Of a stretch of DNA of 64,000 nucleotides, positions 9,171 through 17,471 are shown in pieces. Each line of letters begins with the position of its first letter. The stretch's first letter is position 1. The notes under the pieces are model-generated. The model ran no database searches. It was not told where the DNA came from and saw only the letters and a program-made list of their open reading frames with translations. This DNA comes from Paenibacillus sp. FSL H7-0326 (GTDB lineage Bacteria > Bacillota > Bacilli > Paenibacillales > Paenibacillaceae), in the NCBI RefSeq assembly GCF_001955535.1, contig NZ_MPVN01000001.1:1860001-1924000 (forward strand). The letters are read 5' to 3'. Made by a program: the position numbers and the translations under genes.

Positions 9171-10379
9171 ATGATGATGAATGAGGACGTTATTATTAAA
9201 CAAAGCAAGCTTTCTACTGCGATGATGATTCTTTTCGCAGCCGCATGCGGTCTGATTGTCGCTAATCTATACTATTCTCAAACTCTTGTAGGTCCCATCA
9301 GTACAGAACTGGGCCTATCCACTGAAGCTGCTGGACTCATCGTAACTTTAACCCAAATAGGCTATGTGGCCGGGCTGTTATTCATTGTTCCTCTAAGCGA
9401 CAAGCTTGAGAACCGCCGTCTTATGATCTCTGTTCTCTCTATTGTAGTCGTTGCACTCATCGTAGCAGCCGTTTCTAAGCAATCCCCTTTGTTTTTGACA
9501 GCAACCTTTTTCATCGGAACGGGTTCCGTCGTTGCACAAATTCTTGTCCCTCTTGCAGCACACTTGTCCAGTGAACAAGAACGCGGCCGTGTGGTAGGCA
9601 ACGTCATGAGTGGGCTTTTACTCGGGATCATGCTGGCCCGGCCTGTCGCAAGCTTCATTACAGACATCTGGGGATGGCGGATGATTTATGTTCTGTCTGC
9701 TGTGCTCATGACTCTATTGACCATTTGGCTCTCGCGTTCTTTACCCCGCAGAACACCAGAAAATAAATTAACCTATCTCAGCCTTGTCGCCTCTTTAATT
9801 CAATTATTCAGAAAGTATCCGATATTGAGACGGCGCGCATTCTATCAAGCCTGCTTATTTGGAGCTTTCAGTCTCTTCTGGACCGTCGTCCCTCTCAGAC
9901 TCGCAAATGACTTCGGATTTACACAAGGCGGTATTGCTTTATTCGCCTTGGTGGGTGTTGCAGGAGCAATAGCCGCTCCTCTTGCTGGAAGATTAGCCGA
10001 TAAAGGGCTAACTAAGAACCTGACTCTCACGGCACTCTTAACCGCAACGGGTTCCTTTCTACTCATTGCCTTGCTCCATGATCATTCTTACGTCGCACTC
10101 GTGCTGCTATTCATCTCAGCCATCACACTGGATATGGCTGTGTCCGGCAACCTGGTTGTCAGCCAAAGGATCATATACTCTCTCGGAAATGAAGCAAGTG
10201 GGAGATTGAACGGAATATTCATGGCTATCTTCTTCATTGGCGGGGCAGCCGGTTCATTCCTTGGCGGTCTAACCTATGCATTCGGCGGCTGGATATGGAG
10301 TGCGTGGCTTGGTGTTCTGTTACCGTTGTTTGCATTCCTTTATTTCCTGACAGAATATAAACAGCAACATAAGCGTTGA
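9171..10379 (+). CDS. MFS transporter
   Basis: A drug/sugar-type major facilitator of about 402 residues with twelve predicted helices and loop motifs such as PLSDKLENRR and the PLAGRLADKG repeat in the second half. The start lies in a run of three ATG codons at 9171-9179; AAAGGAG at 9161-9167 best serves the second or third. It diverges from a TetR gene and is very likely its target, which suggests inducible efflux of a toxic compound. Members of this subfamily resemble YnfM/arabinose-efflux type permeases. The substrate is unknown. Confidence 0.9.
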   Translation: MMMNEDVIIKQSKLSTAMMILFAAACGLIVANLYYSQTLVGPISTELGLSTEAAGLIVTLTQIGYVAGLLFIVPLSDKLENRRLMISVLSIVVVALIVAAVSKQSPLFLTATFFIGTGSVVAQILVPLAAHLSSEQERGRVVGNVMSGLLLGIMLARPVASFITDIWGWRMIYVLSAVLMTLLTIWLSRSLPRRTPENKLTYLSLVASLIQLFRKYPILRRRAFYQACLFGAFSLFWTVVPLRLANDFGFTQGGIALFALVGVAGAIAAPLAGRLADKGLTKNLTLTALLTATGSFLLIALLHDHSYVALVLLFISAITLDMAVSGNLVVSQRIIYSLGNEASGRLNGIFMAIFFIGGAAGSFLGGLTYAFGGWIWSAWLGVLLPLFAFLYFLTEYKQQHKR

Positions 10380-10415
10380 TTCCATCATCGATTCACGAAT
10401 CTACATTTAAAAACA

Positions 10416-10446
10416 AGAAACTCTAATTAACCAAGTTTCTATTTTT
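10416..10446 (+). terminator. Terminator after the MFS gene
   Basis: AGAAACT and AGTTTCT form a 7-bp stem followed by ATTTTT, 40 bp beyond the MFS stop. Confidence 0.6.
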
Positions 10447-10559
10447 CCAAGCATATAACACCTGTATGATGAATTAAAGATAAGAGAAAGCCCCGATGAC
10501 TACATTCATCTGAATGCATCCTACTCATCTGATTATGGAAGGAAAGGAGGCAACATTAC

Positions 10560-11336
10560 TTGAAATCGATTGTACAGCTGCTCCATTTTGGATATCATCA
10601 GGCGATGAGCTGTATCTTCCCTGTCGCGATCTTTGCAACGCTGGCCATAACCAGTGTTATTGAGATTCCTTTCCTCTACCGGTACGACGCCATTCTATTG
10701 ATATTGCTCGCTGTGCAATTTTTCATGTACCGCAGCGGACTGGAAACGATGGACGAGATCAAGGTCATCTGTGTATTTCACGTCATTGGCTTAGTACTGG
10801 AGCTGTATAAGGTATGGATGGGATCGTGGTCCTATCCCGAGCCTGGATATACGAAGATCTTCGGTGTTCCTCTCTACAGTGGATTCATGTATGCAAGTGT
10901 AGCCAGCTTTATGTGTCAAATATGGCGGAGACTGCGAATGGACATGACAGGATGGCCGGGAACGCTGTCGTCGATGCTGCTAGGGGGAGCCATATATCTT
11001 AATTTCTTCACACATCATTTCATCCCCGACTTTCGCTGGTGGCTGACTCTGCTTGTGTTCATTGTGTTCTGGAAGACATGGATCATCTATCGGGTACGGG
11101 CTAAAACCTACCGAATGCCTTTGACGGTTGCCTTCCTTATTGTGGGCTTCTTCATCTGGACAGCGGAAAATATAGCAACGTTCTTCAATGGATGGAAGTA
11201 CCCTGATCAGCATGACACCTGGCAGCTTGTGAGCTTCAGCAAGATCAGCTCCTGGTTTCTCCTTGTGATTATCAGCGTCATCATTGTGGCTCAGCTGAAA
11301 TATGTAAAAGCAAATCGGAACATAAGAAAATCATAA
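10560..11336 (+). CDS. DUF817 family integral membrane protein
   Basis: A 258-residue protein with about eight hydrophobic helices. The motifs WMGSWSYPEPGYTKIFGVPL and YSGFMYASVASF, and the NFFTHHFIPDFRWWL segment, are those of the DUF817 family, which has no assigned function. The start is TTG at 10560, chosen because GGAAAGGAGG ends 9 bp upstream and no ATG fits. It stands alone between two terminators. Conserved His and Trp residues near membrane edges suggest a metal or cofactor site, but that is speculation. Confidence 0.85.
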   Translation: MKSIVQLLHFGYHQAMSCIFPVAIFATLAITSVIEIPFLYRYDAILLILLAVQFFMYRSGLETMDEIKVICVFHVIGLVLELYKVWMGSWSYPEPGYTKIFGVPLYSGFMYASVASFMCQIWRRLRMDMTGWPGTLSSMLLGGAIYLNFFTHHFIPDFRWWLTLLVFIVFWKTWIIYRVRAKTYRMPLTVAFLIVGFFIWTAENIATFFNGWKYPDQHDTWQLVSFSKISSWFLLVIISVIIVAQLKYVKANRNIRKS

Positions 11337-11340
11337 AAAA

Positions 11341-11366
11341 CGGAGCAGGGTCTAATCCCGCTCCGT
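11341..11366 (-). terminator. Terminator overlapping the end of the histidine phosphatase gene
   Basis: CGGAGC and GCTCCG pair with an inner GGG/CCC. On the minus strand the stem is followed by TTTTTT. The phosphatase stop codon (11352-11354) is inside the hairpin. Confidence 0.8.
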
Positions 11367-11972
11367 TAAGTGCTCCGTATCATTTTCAATTGTTGTTTGC
11401 CATTGGCCAATGATATTCTCCAATTTATGAATGCCTGTATAAGAAGCCGGGAACTTATTATTCTTATTCGTCCATTCTAAGTCTTTCAAGATATGATATA
11501 CGATATTAATAACCCCGCCATGAGTTACCACAAGAATGTTCTCCATATGCTGCTTGGATTGTTCTTCGCATAAGGAATTGAAGGTCTCTTGAATTCGCAT
11601 GTGAAATTCCATTGGGCTCTCACCGCCAGGATACCTCTCATCCATTTTTAAGCTCGAAAAATACAGCCCTGGATATCGTTCGTTGACGATTTCATGAGGC
11701 ATTCCGGCAATAACTCCATTATTCATTTCTCTCCAATCCATGCTGCTTTCGACGGACAAATTCAGATCCTTAGCCAGTTCATTCGCCGTATCCAGTGCTC
11801 TCTGCAAATCACTGCTAACGATCCGATGGATTGGATGAGTGCTCTTGTTATCTTTTAAATACCTGCCCAGTTTCTCTGATTGCCTATAGCCTTCAACATT
11901 CAGACCTCGTTGACTCCAGCCCCCTCGAAATCCTTCATCATCGGCACCATGCCTTACAAAATAGATCGCCAT
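11352..11972 (-). CDS. Histidine phosphatase (phosphoglycerate mutase-like) family protein
   Basis: A 206-residue cytoplasmic enzyme of the histidine phosphatase superfamily. The catalytic RHG motif is at residues 7-9 of the chosen start (IYFVRHGADD), and the second catalytic histidine is in VVTHGGVI. SSDLQRALDTA is the conserved second arginine region. I start at MAIYFVRHG (11972) because AGGGGGAA sits 7 bp upstream; a longer frame to 12041 has no ribosome site. The stop codon is inside the terminator stem. Substrate unknown; low-specificity sugar phosphatase is typical. Confidence 0.88.
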   Translation of the reverse strand: MAIYFVRHGADDEGFRGGWSQRGLNVEGYRQSEKLGRYLKDNKSTHPIHRIVSSDLQRALDTANELAKDLNLSVESSMDWREMNNGVIAGMPHEIVNERYPGLYFSSLKMDERYPGGESPMEFHMRIQETFNSLCEEQSKQHMENILVVTHGGVINIVYHILKDLEWTNKNNKFPASYTGIHKLENIIGQWQTTIENDTEHLTERD

Positions 11973-12105
11973 TGTTCTTCCCCCTAATTTCAACGTGGTT
12001 AGGTTAGTTATTCTTTCAAGCAAGCTAAAATTGAACACCAACTATACTAACACATATGGAAGAAATTAACTTATATTTATGCAATAACCTTAGTTCCTCT
12101 CTTTG

Positions 12106-12480
12106 TTAGTAATTTTCCAAATCTGTTTCTATATCTTGAATTAAAGGATCGATGTCCAATACTGCAGAATCTTCATTATTAAAGAAAATTGAAGGTTTAA
12201 TGCTATCCTCTTTGATTCGGGGCAGAAACTCATCAATGAACTCCGTTAGGTCCATTGCCTTGCTCTTATAATTTTTCCAATCCTCAATGGCACATGCCTC
12301 TGCAAATTCTCTTCTAGGCCAAAAGGGAAGTAACAAATTTCCGTTTAAGTCCGTTGTTACAGCCCATCCATTATCGTACAGCCCCCATACTTCTTCATAA
12401 TCAGCGATTTTCTTAATAAAATATTCGTATCGCTTTTTTGCAGGTAATTTGAATACCGCTTCAAACTCTTTATTGTTCAT
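12106..12480 (-). CDS. DUF2750 family protein
   Basis: A 124-residue acidic soluble protein. The stretch VWGLYDNGWAV followed by LLPFWPRREFAEAC matches the DUF2750 family, small proteins of unknown function often found near immunity or hypothetical genes. The ATG at 12480 has only a weak ribosome site (GGAGGCCAT is downstream-facing). It is transcribed alone, 133 bp from the phosphatase gene. No catalytic motif is apparent. Confidence 0.75.
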   Translation of the reverse strand: MNNKEFEAVFKLPAKKRYEYFIKKIADYEEVWGLYDNGWAVTTDLNGNLLLPFWPRREFAEACAIEDWKNYKSKAMDLTEFIDEFLPRIKEDSIKPSIFFNNEDSAVLDIDPLIQDIETDLENY

Positions 12481-12559
12481 ATGGCCTCCAAACTTTTTAC
12501 ATATAGAAATTTTAACTTTTCCTCATTTCATACGTTTTGTATAGAAAGGAGTGATCAAC

Positions 12560-12766
12560 TTGTTTTTCTTTATATGGTTTTTCCTTATTGGTATTCTGGC
12601 ACTTGTCATGGGGATTCGAGCCTTAAGAAAACCTAATTCTTGGCCATTCAATAGATTTGTCGATCAATATGGCGAAACTGATCTGATTAAAGTGAAATTT
12701 AGGGGGATTTTTCTTCTTGCTTATGGCGTAGTTTTTACTATCTTATCTTTTCAGCAGCTTATTTAA
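12560..12766 (+). CDS. Small two-helix membrane protein
   Basis: About 68 residues with a hydrophobic helix at the N-terminus (FFFIWFFLIGILALVMGIRA) and another near the C-terminus (GIFLLAYGVVFTILSF), with a charged loop between. No family is recognised. The start is probably TTG at 12560: AAAGGAG (12545-12551) is 8 bp before it, whereas the GTG at 12551 is part of the ribosome site itself. Confidence 0.6.
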   Translation: MFFFIWFFLIGILALVMGIRALRKPNSWPFNRFVDQYGETDLIKVKFRGIFLLAYGVVFTILSFQQLI

Positions 12767-12850
12767 TATCATGATATTTCGGTGCACGGATTGCAAGGTA
12801 ACTTCCTTCATAATCCCATATATTGAAGCTTGAGAGGAGGATACCGGTGA

Positions 12851-13732
12851 ATGGATTGGCTTAAGCATATGAATAATGCAATGGAATATATCGAAGCACA
12901 CTTAACTGAAGAAATTAATTATAATCATGCAGCAAAAATAGCTTGTTGTTCCACTTATCATTTTCAGCGAATGTTTTCATTTATAACCGGTGTACCGCTA
13001 TCGGAATATATCCGACGGAGACGGTTAACCCTGGCTGCATTTGACCTACAGCAGAGTCACGCCAAAGTCATCGACACCGCACTGAAGTATGGTTATGAAT
13101 CACCCGAAGCATTTTCCAGAGCGTTCAAGAAAATGCACGGTGTCATGCCCACTTCAGCACGTGAAAAAGGAATTGCACTAAAGGCCTATCCACGGTTATC
13201 CTTTCATATTTCAATTCGGGGAGATGTGGAGATGAACTACAGAATTGAGGAAAAAAAGGCATTTGAAATGTTTGGGGTTACGACTGTAGTGAATACAGAG
13301 GAAGATTTTTTGGAGCAGCCATTTGTGGAAATCCCCGAATTTTGGACCCGATGTGTTTCTGATGGGACCGTTAATCGGATCCGTAGTGCTGCGGGGTTGG
13401 GAGAGAACGGACAGCTTCATTCCGTCTTGTATAACCATCAAGCAGAGAGATTCAACTATATGATCGGTTATTTAATGCCCGGCAGTGGTTTACCTGAGAG
13501 ATTTGAACAGCTCCATATTCCACCACAGACTTATGCCATCTTCTCCACGGGTTTATTCCTGGATGGACAGAGTGGTATCCATGAATTATGGAGACGAATC
13601 TGGGGCGAATGGTTTCCGAGCTCTAATTATGAATTTGCAAACGGTCCTGAATTTGAGATGACCTACGATCGCGGCAACCGCTTATATGAGATTGAGGTGT
13701 GGATTCCTGTAGTGAAGAAGCCCGGCGCTTAG
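12851..13732 (+). CDS. AraC family regulator with GyrI-like effector-binding domain
   Basis: A 293-residue regulator. Residues 8-105 form the double helix-turn-helix of the AraC family (YHFQRMFSFITGVPLSEYIRRRR and YGYESPEAFSRAFKKMHGVMP). Residues from about 125 to the end form a GyrI/AraC_E_bind domain, typical of proteins that sense small hydrophobic or drug-like ligands (Rob and BmrR style). GAGAGGAGG lies upstream of the ATG. A close paralogue is encoded at 51878-52765. The regulated genes are not evident locally. Confidence 0.92.
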   Translation: MDWLKHMNNAMEYIEAHLTEEINYNHAAKIACCSTYHFQRMFSFITGVPLSEYIRRRRLTLAAFDLQQSHAKVIDTALKYGYESPEAFSRAFKKMHGVMPTSAREKGIALKAYPRLSFHISIRGDVEMNYRIEEKKAFEMFGVTTVVNTEEDFLEQPFVEIPEFWTRCVSDGTVNRIRSAAGLGENGQLHSVLYNHQAERFNYMIGYLMPGSGLPERFEQLHIPPQTYAIFSTGLFLDGQSGIHELWRRIWGEWFPSSNYEFANGPEFEMTYDRGNRLYEIEVWIPVVKKPGA

Positions 13733-13735
13733 TAA

Positions 13736-13782
13736 AAGAGAGCAGCACCAGTGACTGTCACGGTGTGCTGCTCTCTATTTTT
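13736..13782 (+). terminator. Terminator after the AraC-GyrI regulator
   Basis: AGAGAGCAGCAC pairs with GTGCTGCTCTCT and is followed by ATTTTT. Confidence 0.85.
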
Positions 13783-13798
13783 GTCCCCAACACAACCA

Positions 13799-14320
13799 TC
13801 AACTAAATTGCCTGCGAACTCCTTCTAATTGCTGACACAACTGCTCAAAGCTATCTGCTGCCGTTTGATGAGCTGTGTCGATAACGATGCGGTCTCGTCC
13901 CCAAGCGTCATACTCCCGATGTATGACCTGCTCCCACGTTGGAAGAACAAGACCCGGAATATCTACTGCACGCGTTTCGACTCGCTGCCTATGTTCATTT
14001 TCGTCAGAGCAGACTACTTCAATTTCTACAAAAGGAGCTTTAACCGATTCAGCTGCATTGCGCCAAGCTTCGCGTGTGATTGGAATCGGATTCACCGTAT
14101 CTGCAATGACGTCGAGACCAAGCCTGAGATTCTGGGAGGCCAAGGCATAACACACAATGTAGCCTTCCGGTCCATCCACCTTCGCTCCAGCATCCCGCAT
14201 AGCCTGCTCTACAACATCCACCCGGAGATACACTGCACGTAACTCACGAGCCAGCATGGAAGACAACGTCGACTTCCCGGTAGCTGGCAAACCACTAAAT
14301 ATATATAGCAACAAACCCAC
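13799..14320 (-). CDS. P-loop kinase-like ATPase (AAA_33 type)
   Basis: About 170 residues. The P-loop GLPATGKST is near the N-terminus (about residues 10-18), with LRVDVVEQAMRDAG as the Walker-B-like/substrate region. This pattern is shared by small ATP-dependent phosphotransferases such as chloramphenicol phosphotransferase-like, gluconate kinase-like and adenylylsulfate kinase-like enzymes. The longest frame starts with GTG at 14320 but AGGAGG overlaps it; TTG at 14311 or 14314 has correct spacing and is the likelier start. The substrate is unknown. Confidence 0.8.
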   Translation of the reverse strand: MGLLLYIFSGLPATGKSTLSSMLARELRAVYLRVDVVEQAMRDAGAKVDGPEGYIVCYALASQNLRLGLDVIADTVNPIPITREAWRNAAESVKAPFVEIEVVCSDENEHRQRVETRAVDIPGLVLPTWEQVIHREYDAWGRDRIVIDTAHQTAADSFEQLCQQLEGVRRQFS

Positions 14321-14538
14321 CTCCTAATAAATGAATCCTTTCTGACAATGAAATGAATTGATATCTCTTATTCAATCATTAAAACATAATTTACCTCTCT
14401 CGTCTTTTCTCTCCATGCTCTAATGCAGATGTTTTTCTTTTGCTGCAGCAGACATATGATTCATCCATCGACTACCCCAGCTTCAACAACCGCAGCTCTG
14501 CATAAAACCCATGACAGAAGTACATTTATTACGAATTA

Positions 14539-14558
14539 AGTATTTTATTTAAAATACT
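14539..14558. promoter_or_regulatory. 20-bp perfect palindrome upstream of padR
   Basis: AGTATTTTATTTAAAATACT is a perfect inverted repeat just upstream of the padR -35 hexamer. It is a candidate second binding site for the PadR protein or another regulator. Confidence 0.55.
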
Positions 14559-14561
14559 ACC

Positions 14562-14590
14562 TTGACTGTCAAAGTACTTTGATGTACTAT
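14562..14590 (+). promoter_or_regulatory. padR operon promoter with palindromic operator in the spacer
   Basis: TTGACT (14562-14567) and TACTAT (14585-14590) are 17 bp apart. The spacer is filled by the perfect palindrome TCAAAGTACTTTGA (14569-14582), which places an autoregulatory operator where a bound PadR dimer would block RNA polymerase. Confidence 0.75.
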
Positions 14591-14612
14591 ACAGTTAACG
14601 GAGGAGATAAAT

Positions 14613-14942
14613 ATGAGTAAGAACAAGATTACTTCAGATTTACTTCGCGGACACACAGATACCATGATATTGCGACTATTATCCGAAGCTGACCGTTATG
14701 GCTATGAGATCGTCAAGATGATTGCCGAGCGCTCGGAAGGCGAGTATGAATTAAAGGAAGCGACAATGTATTCAAGCGTCCGGCGACTAGAGAATGATGG
14801 AGAGGTAGAGTGGTACTGGGGTGACGAATCTCAGGGTGGAAGACGTAAATATTTCCGAATTACCGAGAAAGGCAAGGCCATCTATGTCCGCAACAAAGAC
14901 AACTGGGAATATGCCAAGCGTGTGCTTGAAAACTTATTATAA
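14613..14942 (+). CDS. PadR family transcriptional regulator
   Basis: A 109-residue winged-helix protein. DTMILRLLSEADRYGYEIVK and EATMYSSVRRLENDGEVEWY are the standard PadR helices, and GGRRKYFRITEKG is the wing. The C-terminal helix is short, as in the class that controls downstream transporter genes. It opens a four-gene operon (PadR, pentapeptide protein, ABC ATPase, ABC permease) with gaps of 13, 18 and 1 bp. The promoter contains a palindrome, so self-repression and ligand-triggered release are likely. GGAGGAG precedes the ATG. Confidence 0.93.
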   Translation: MSKNKITSDLLRGHTDTMILRLLSEADRYGYEIVKMIAERSEGEYELKEATMYSSVRRLENDGEVEWYWGDESQGGRRKYFRITEKGKAIYVRNKDNWEYAKRVLENLL

Positions 14943-14955
14943 GGAGATGAATGTT

Positions 14956-15819
14956 ATGAATGAGAAGCTGACGAGTTACTTGAACAGTGTGTTTGCACCC
15001 TATGATGGAGTGAAGAGCGTTACCGAATTAAAGAGCGATCTGCTCTTCGATCTGGAGGAGCGTTACCGTGAACTAAAGGCTGAGGGCAAGGATGATGAAA
15101 CTGCCTTTGCGCTGACCATTGACAGCATTGGAGATATTGAACAAACCGTGATCGAGGTGGCTAACCTCTCCCGCTCGCTGCAGCGGCAGGTAGTGACCAA
15201 CTTAAAGGCGAGCAACCTGCCTCAGAGCGATTTTGCCGGCGTCACCGCCCACAAAGGAAATTTCTCATCAAGCGTTCTGCAAGGATCTGACTTCACGAAT
15301 GCAGATTTGGCCGGCAGCTCGTTTCATTCTAGCAATGTACGCGATGCGATATTTGACGGAGCAAACCTTACAGACTGTAACTTTTCCACACTTGATCTTG
15401 CGAATGGCCGCTTCCATAAATCGATCCTTGTACGTACCAACTTCAGCAAGTCGTGGCTGGCTGGTGCCAAATTCTTAAATACAAGACTGATGGACGTCAA
15501 TCTGAGTATGGCCTACCTTAGAGAAACTACTTTCCAAAATTGTATCTTCGACGGAGCGGACTTCAGTAAATCGGATCTGGGAGGCATGTGCTTTGACGGG
15601 CAAACGTTTATCGGCGTTAAATTTGACAAAGCGGGGCTGCACGAGGTCTCGTTCAAGGGCGCTACACTGAGGAATGTGTCATTCCAAGGGTTCCCGCTGT
15701 CCAAGAAGTATTACCGAGCCATCAAAACGATCAATTTCGAAGGTGCAGTCATGGATAAACTGACTTACGCATCGCTTAAAGGCCTAGAAGCCGATTTGTC
15801 CAAAGTGACAGTTCGATAA
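14956..15819 (+). CDS. HAAS-like helical domain plus pentapeptide-repeat protein
   Basis: A 287-residue cytoplasmic protein. The first 75 residues (LTSYLNSVFAPYDGV, then LKSDLLFDLEERYRELKAEG and DSIGDIEQTVIEV) resemble the HAAS/permease-prefix helical domain usually encoded next to PadR regulators. From about residue 85 onward there are pentapeptide repeats of the A(D/N)LxX type (SDFTNADLAGSSFHSSNVRD, DGANLTDCNFSTLDLANGRF), expected to fold as a right-handed beta helix. The start at 14956 is 9 bp after AAGGAG. HAAS domains commonly tether to a PadR partner, so this protein may modulate the regulator or the exporter that follows. Pentapeptide proteins can also protect DNA gyrase; this is not established here. 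Confidence 0.82.
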   Translation: MNEKLTSYLNSVFAPYDGVKSVTELKSDLLFDLEERYRELKAEGKDDETAFALTIDSIGDIEQTVIEVANLSRSLQRQVVTNLKASNLPQSDFAGVTAHKGNFSSSVLQGSDFTNADLAGSSFHSSNVRDAIFDGANLTDCNFSTLDLANGRFHKSILVRTNFSKSWLAGAKFLNTRLMDVNLSMAYLRETTFQNCIFDGADFSKSDLGGMCFDGQTFIGVKFDKAGLHEVSFKGATLRNVSFQGFPLSKKYYRAIKTINFEGAVMDKLTYASLKGLEADLSKVTVR

Positions 15820-15837
15820 ATAAGGAGGAGAAAACGT

Positions 15838-16599
15838 ATGAGCAGCATATCTATTAAGGTTACAGGTCTTCAAAAATCCTACAAGCAGCATCAAGTCCTA
15901 AAGGGGGTAGATTTTGAGGTTGAAAAGGGCAGCATCTTTGCCCTGCTCGGCTCCAACGGGGCTGGTAAAACAACAACGGTCAGAATTCTCACAACACTGC
16001 TTAATCAAGACAGCGGAACCGCGAAGGTGAACGGATTCGATGTAGCTGCTAATCCTGATAAGGTACGCCAGTCAATCAGTCTAACCGGACAATTTGCCGC
16101 CGTGGATGAAATTTTGACCGGACGAGAAAATCTGATTATGATCGCCAAGCTGCGATATCTCAAAAATCCACGCCAGGCAGCTGCTGAGCTGCTGACACGT
16201 TTTGGCCTGACCGATGCAGCCGACCGCAGAGTGTCTACGTATTCCGGTGGAATGCGGCGCAGACTGGACATCGCCCTGAGCCTTGTGGGAAATCCGGAGG
16301 TTATCTTCCTGGATGAACCAACCACCGGACTTGATCCGGAGGCGCGCATCGAAGTGTGGAAGACGGTAAAAGAATTGGCTGACGGAGGCAAGACGGTGCT
16401 GCTCACCACGCAATATCTGGAGGAGGCAGAACAGCTTGCCGACCGAATTGCCATATTGCACGAGGGCCGGATTATCGCGAGCGGTACGCTTGCCGAGCTT
16501 AAACAGCTATTCCCATCTGCAAAGGTGGAGTATGTCGAGAAACAGCCTTCACTCGAGGAAATCTTCCTCGCCATCGTCGGAACTAAGGGGGAAAAGTAA
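15838..16599 (+). CDS. ABC transporter ATP-binding protein (DrrA-like)
   Basis: A 253-residue ATPase with Walker A GSNGAGKTT (about residue 38), signature YSGGMRRRLDIA, Walker B VIFLDEPTTGLD and switch His replaced by Gln in TTQYLEEAE. The glutamine in that switch and the LTGQFAAVDEILTGRENL stretch are typical of the daunorubicin-resistance DrrA type. It ends 1 bp before the permease gene, and both follow PadR control. The pair probably exports a lipophilic drug or lipid-like compound. Confidence 0.93.
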   Translation: MSSISIKVTGLQKSYKQHQVLKGVDFEVEKGSIFALLGSNGAGKTTTVRILTTLLNQDSGTAKVNGFDVAANPDKVRQSISLTGQFAAVDEILTGRENLIMIAKLRYLKNPRQAAAELLTRFGLTDAADRRVSTYSGGMRRRLDIALSLVGNPEVIFLDEPTTGLDPEARIEVWKTVKELADGGKTVLLTTQYLEEAEQLADRIAILHEGRIIASGTLAELKQLFPSAKVEYVEKQPSLEEIFLAIVGTKGEK

Positions 16600-16600
16600 A

Positions 16601-17368
16601 ATGGAAATGACAAAAAAGCACTTTTTCAGCGATATGGGTGTTATGCTTGGCCGTTCCATGCGGCATATTTTCCGAAGTATGGACACCATCATCACCGTCT
16701 GCATTACACCTATTGCCATGATGCTGCTGTTCGTTTATGTATTTGGCGGTGCAATCCAAACCGATACCGATAACTATGTTAACTATCTGCTGCCCGGCAT
16801 CCTGCTGATTGCGATCGCCAGCGGTATATCTTATACGGCTTACCGTCTGTTCCTGGATAAGCAGCGAGGCATTATTGAGCGGTTTAACACGATGCCCATT
16901 TCCCGTTCCGCCTTACTCTGGGGGCATGTTCTAACCTCGGTCGTATCCAATGTTCTATCTGTTATCGTCATCATTCTTGTAGCGCTTATTATGGGTTTTC
17001 GCTCGCAGGCGGGTATACTCCCTTGGCTTGCAGTTGCCGGAATACTCATCTTGTTTACACTGGCTCTAACCTGGGTCGCGGTGATTGCCGGACTGTCCGC
17101 AAATTCAGTCGAAGGTGCAAGTGCCTTCTCCTATCCACTGATCTTCCTGCCATTCATTAGCTCGGCGTTTGTTCCCACCGATACGATGCCGACGGTTGTT
17201 CGCGCCTTCGCTGAGAATCAACCGGTGACTTCGATCGTCGAAACCATCCGTGCGTTATTGTCCGGTACACCCGTAGGCAACGATATCTGGGTTGCTCTTG
17301 CATGGTGTGTCGGGATTACCATCGTCTCCTACTTCTTTGCCATACGAGTTTACAAGAAACGAGTATAA
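16601..17368 (+). CDS. ABC-2 type permease (DrrB-like)
   Basis: A 255-residue membrane protein with six predicted helices and the ABC-2 signature region DTIITVCITPIAMMLLFVYV near the N-terminus. FVPTDTMPTVVRAFAENQPVT is the conserved DrrB C-terminal segment. The start is the ATG at 16601, 1 bp after the ATPase stop and preceded by AAGGGGG. It is the transmembrane half of the exporter energised by the preceding ATPase. A strong terminator follows, closing the PadR operon. Confidence 0.92.
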   Translation: MEMTKKHFFSDMGVMLGRSMRHIFRSMDTIITVCITPIAMMLLFVYVFGGAIQTDTDNYVNYLLPGILLIAIASGISYTAYRLFLDKQRGIIERFNTMPISRSALLWGHVLTSVVSNVLSVIVIILVALIMGFRSQAGILPWLAVAGILILFTLALTWVAVIAGLSANSVEGASAFSYPLIFLPFISSAFVPTDTMPTVVRAFAENQPVTSIVETIRALLSGTPVGNDIWVALAWCVGITIVSYFFAIRVYKKRV

Positions 17369-17390
17369 TTAGGATGCTTGAATAGTAAAT

Positions 17391-17425
17391 GGAGCACTTG
17401 CCAATCCGGCAAGTGCTCCTTTTTA
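17391..17425 (+). terminator. Terminator of the PadR-ABC operon
   Basis: The perfect 12-bp arms GGAGCACTTGCC and GGCAAGTGCTCC flank a 5-nt loop and are followed by TTTTTATT. Confidence 0.92.
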
Positions 17426-17471
17426 TTATATGAATATGACAGTCATCGAACCATGTGTATCCTATATTATG

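Noticed and set aside
16005..16613. A 202-codon minus-strand frame opposite the ABC ATPase gene.
   Set aside because: Serine-rich antisense reading of a gene with full Walker and signature motifs.
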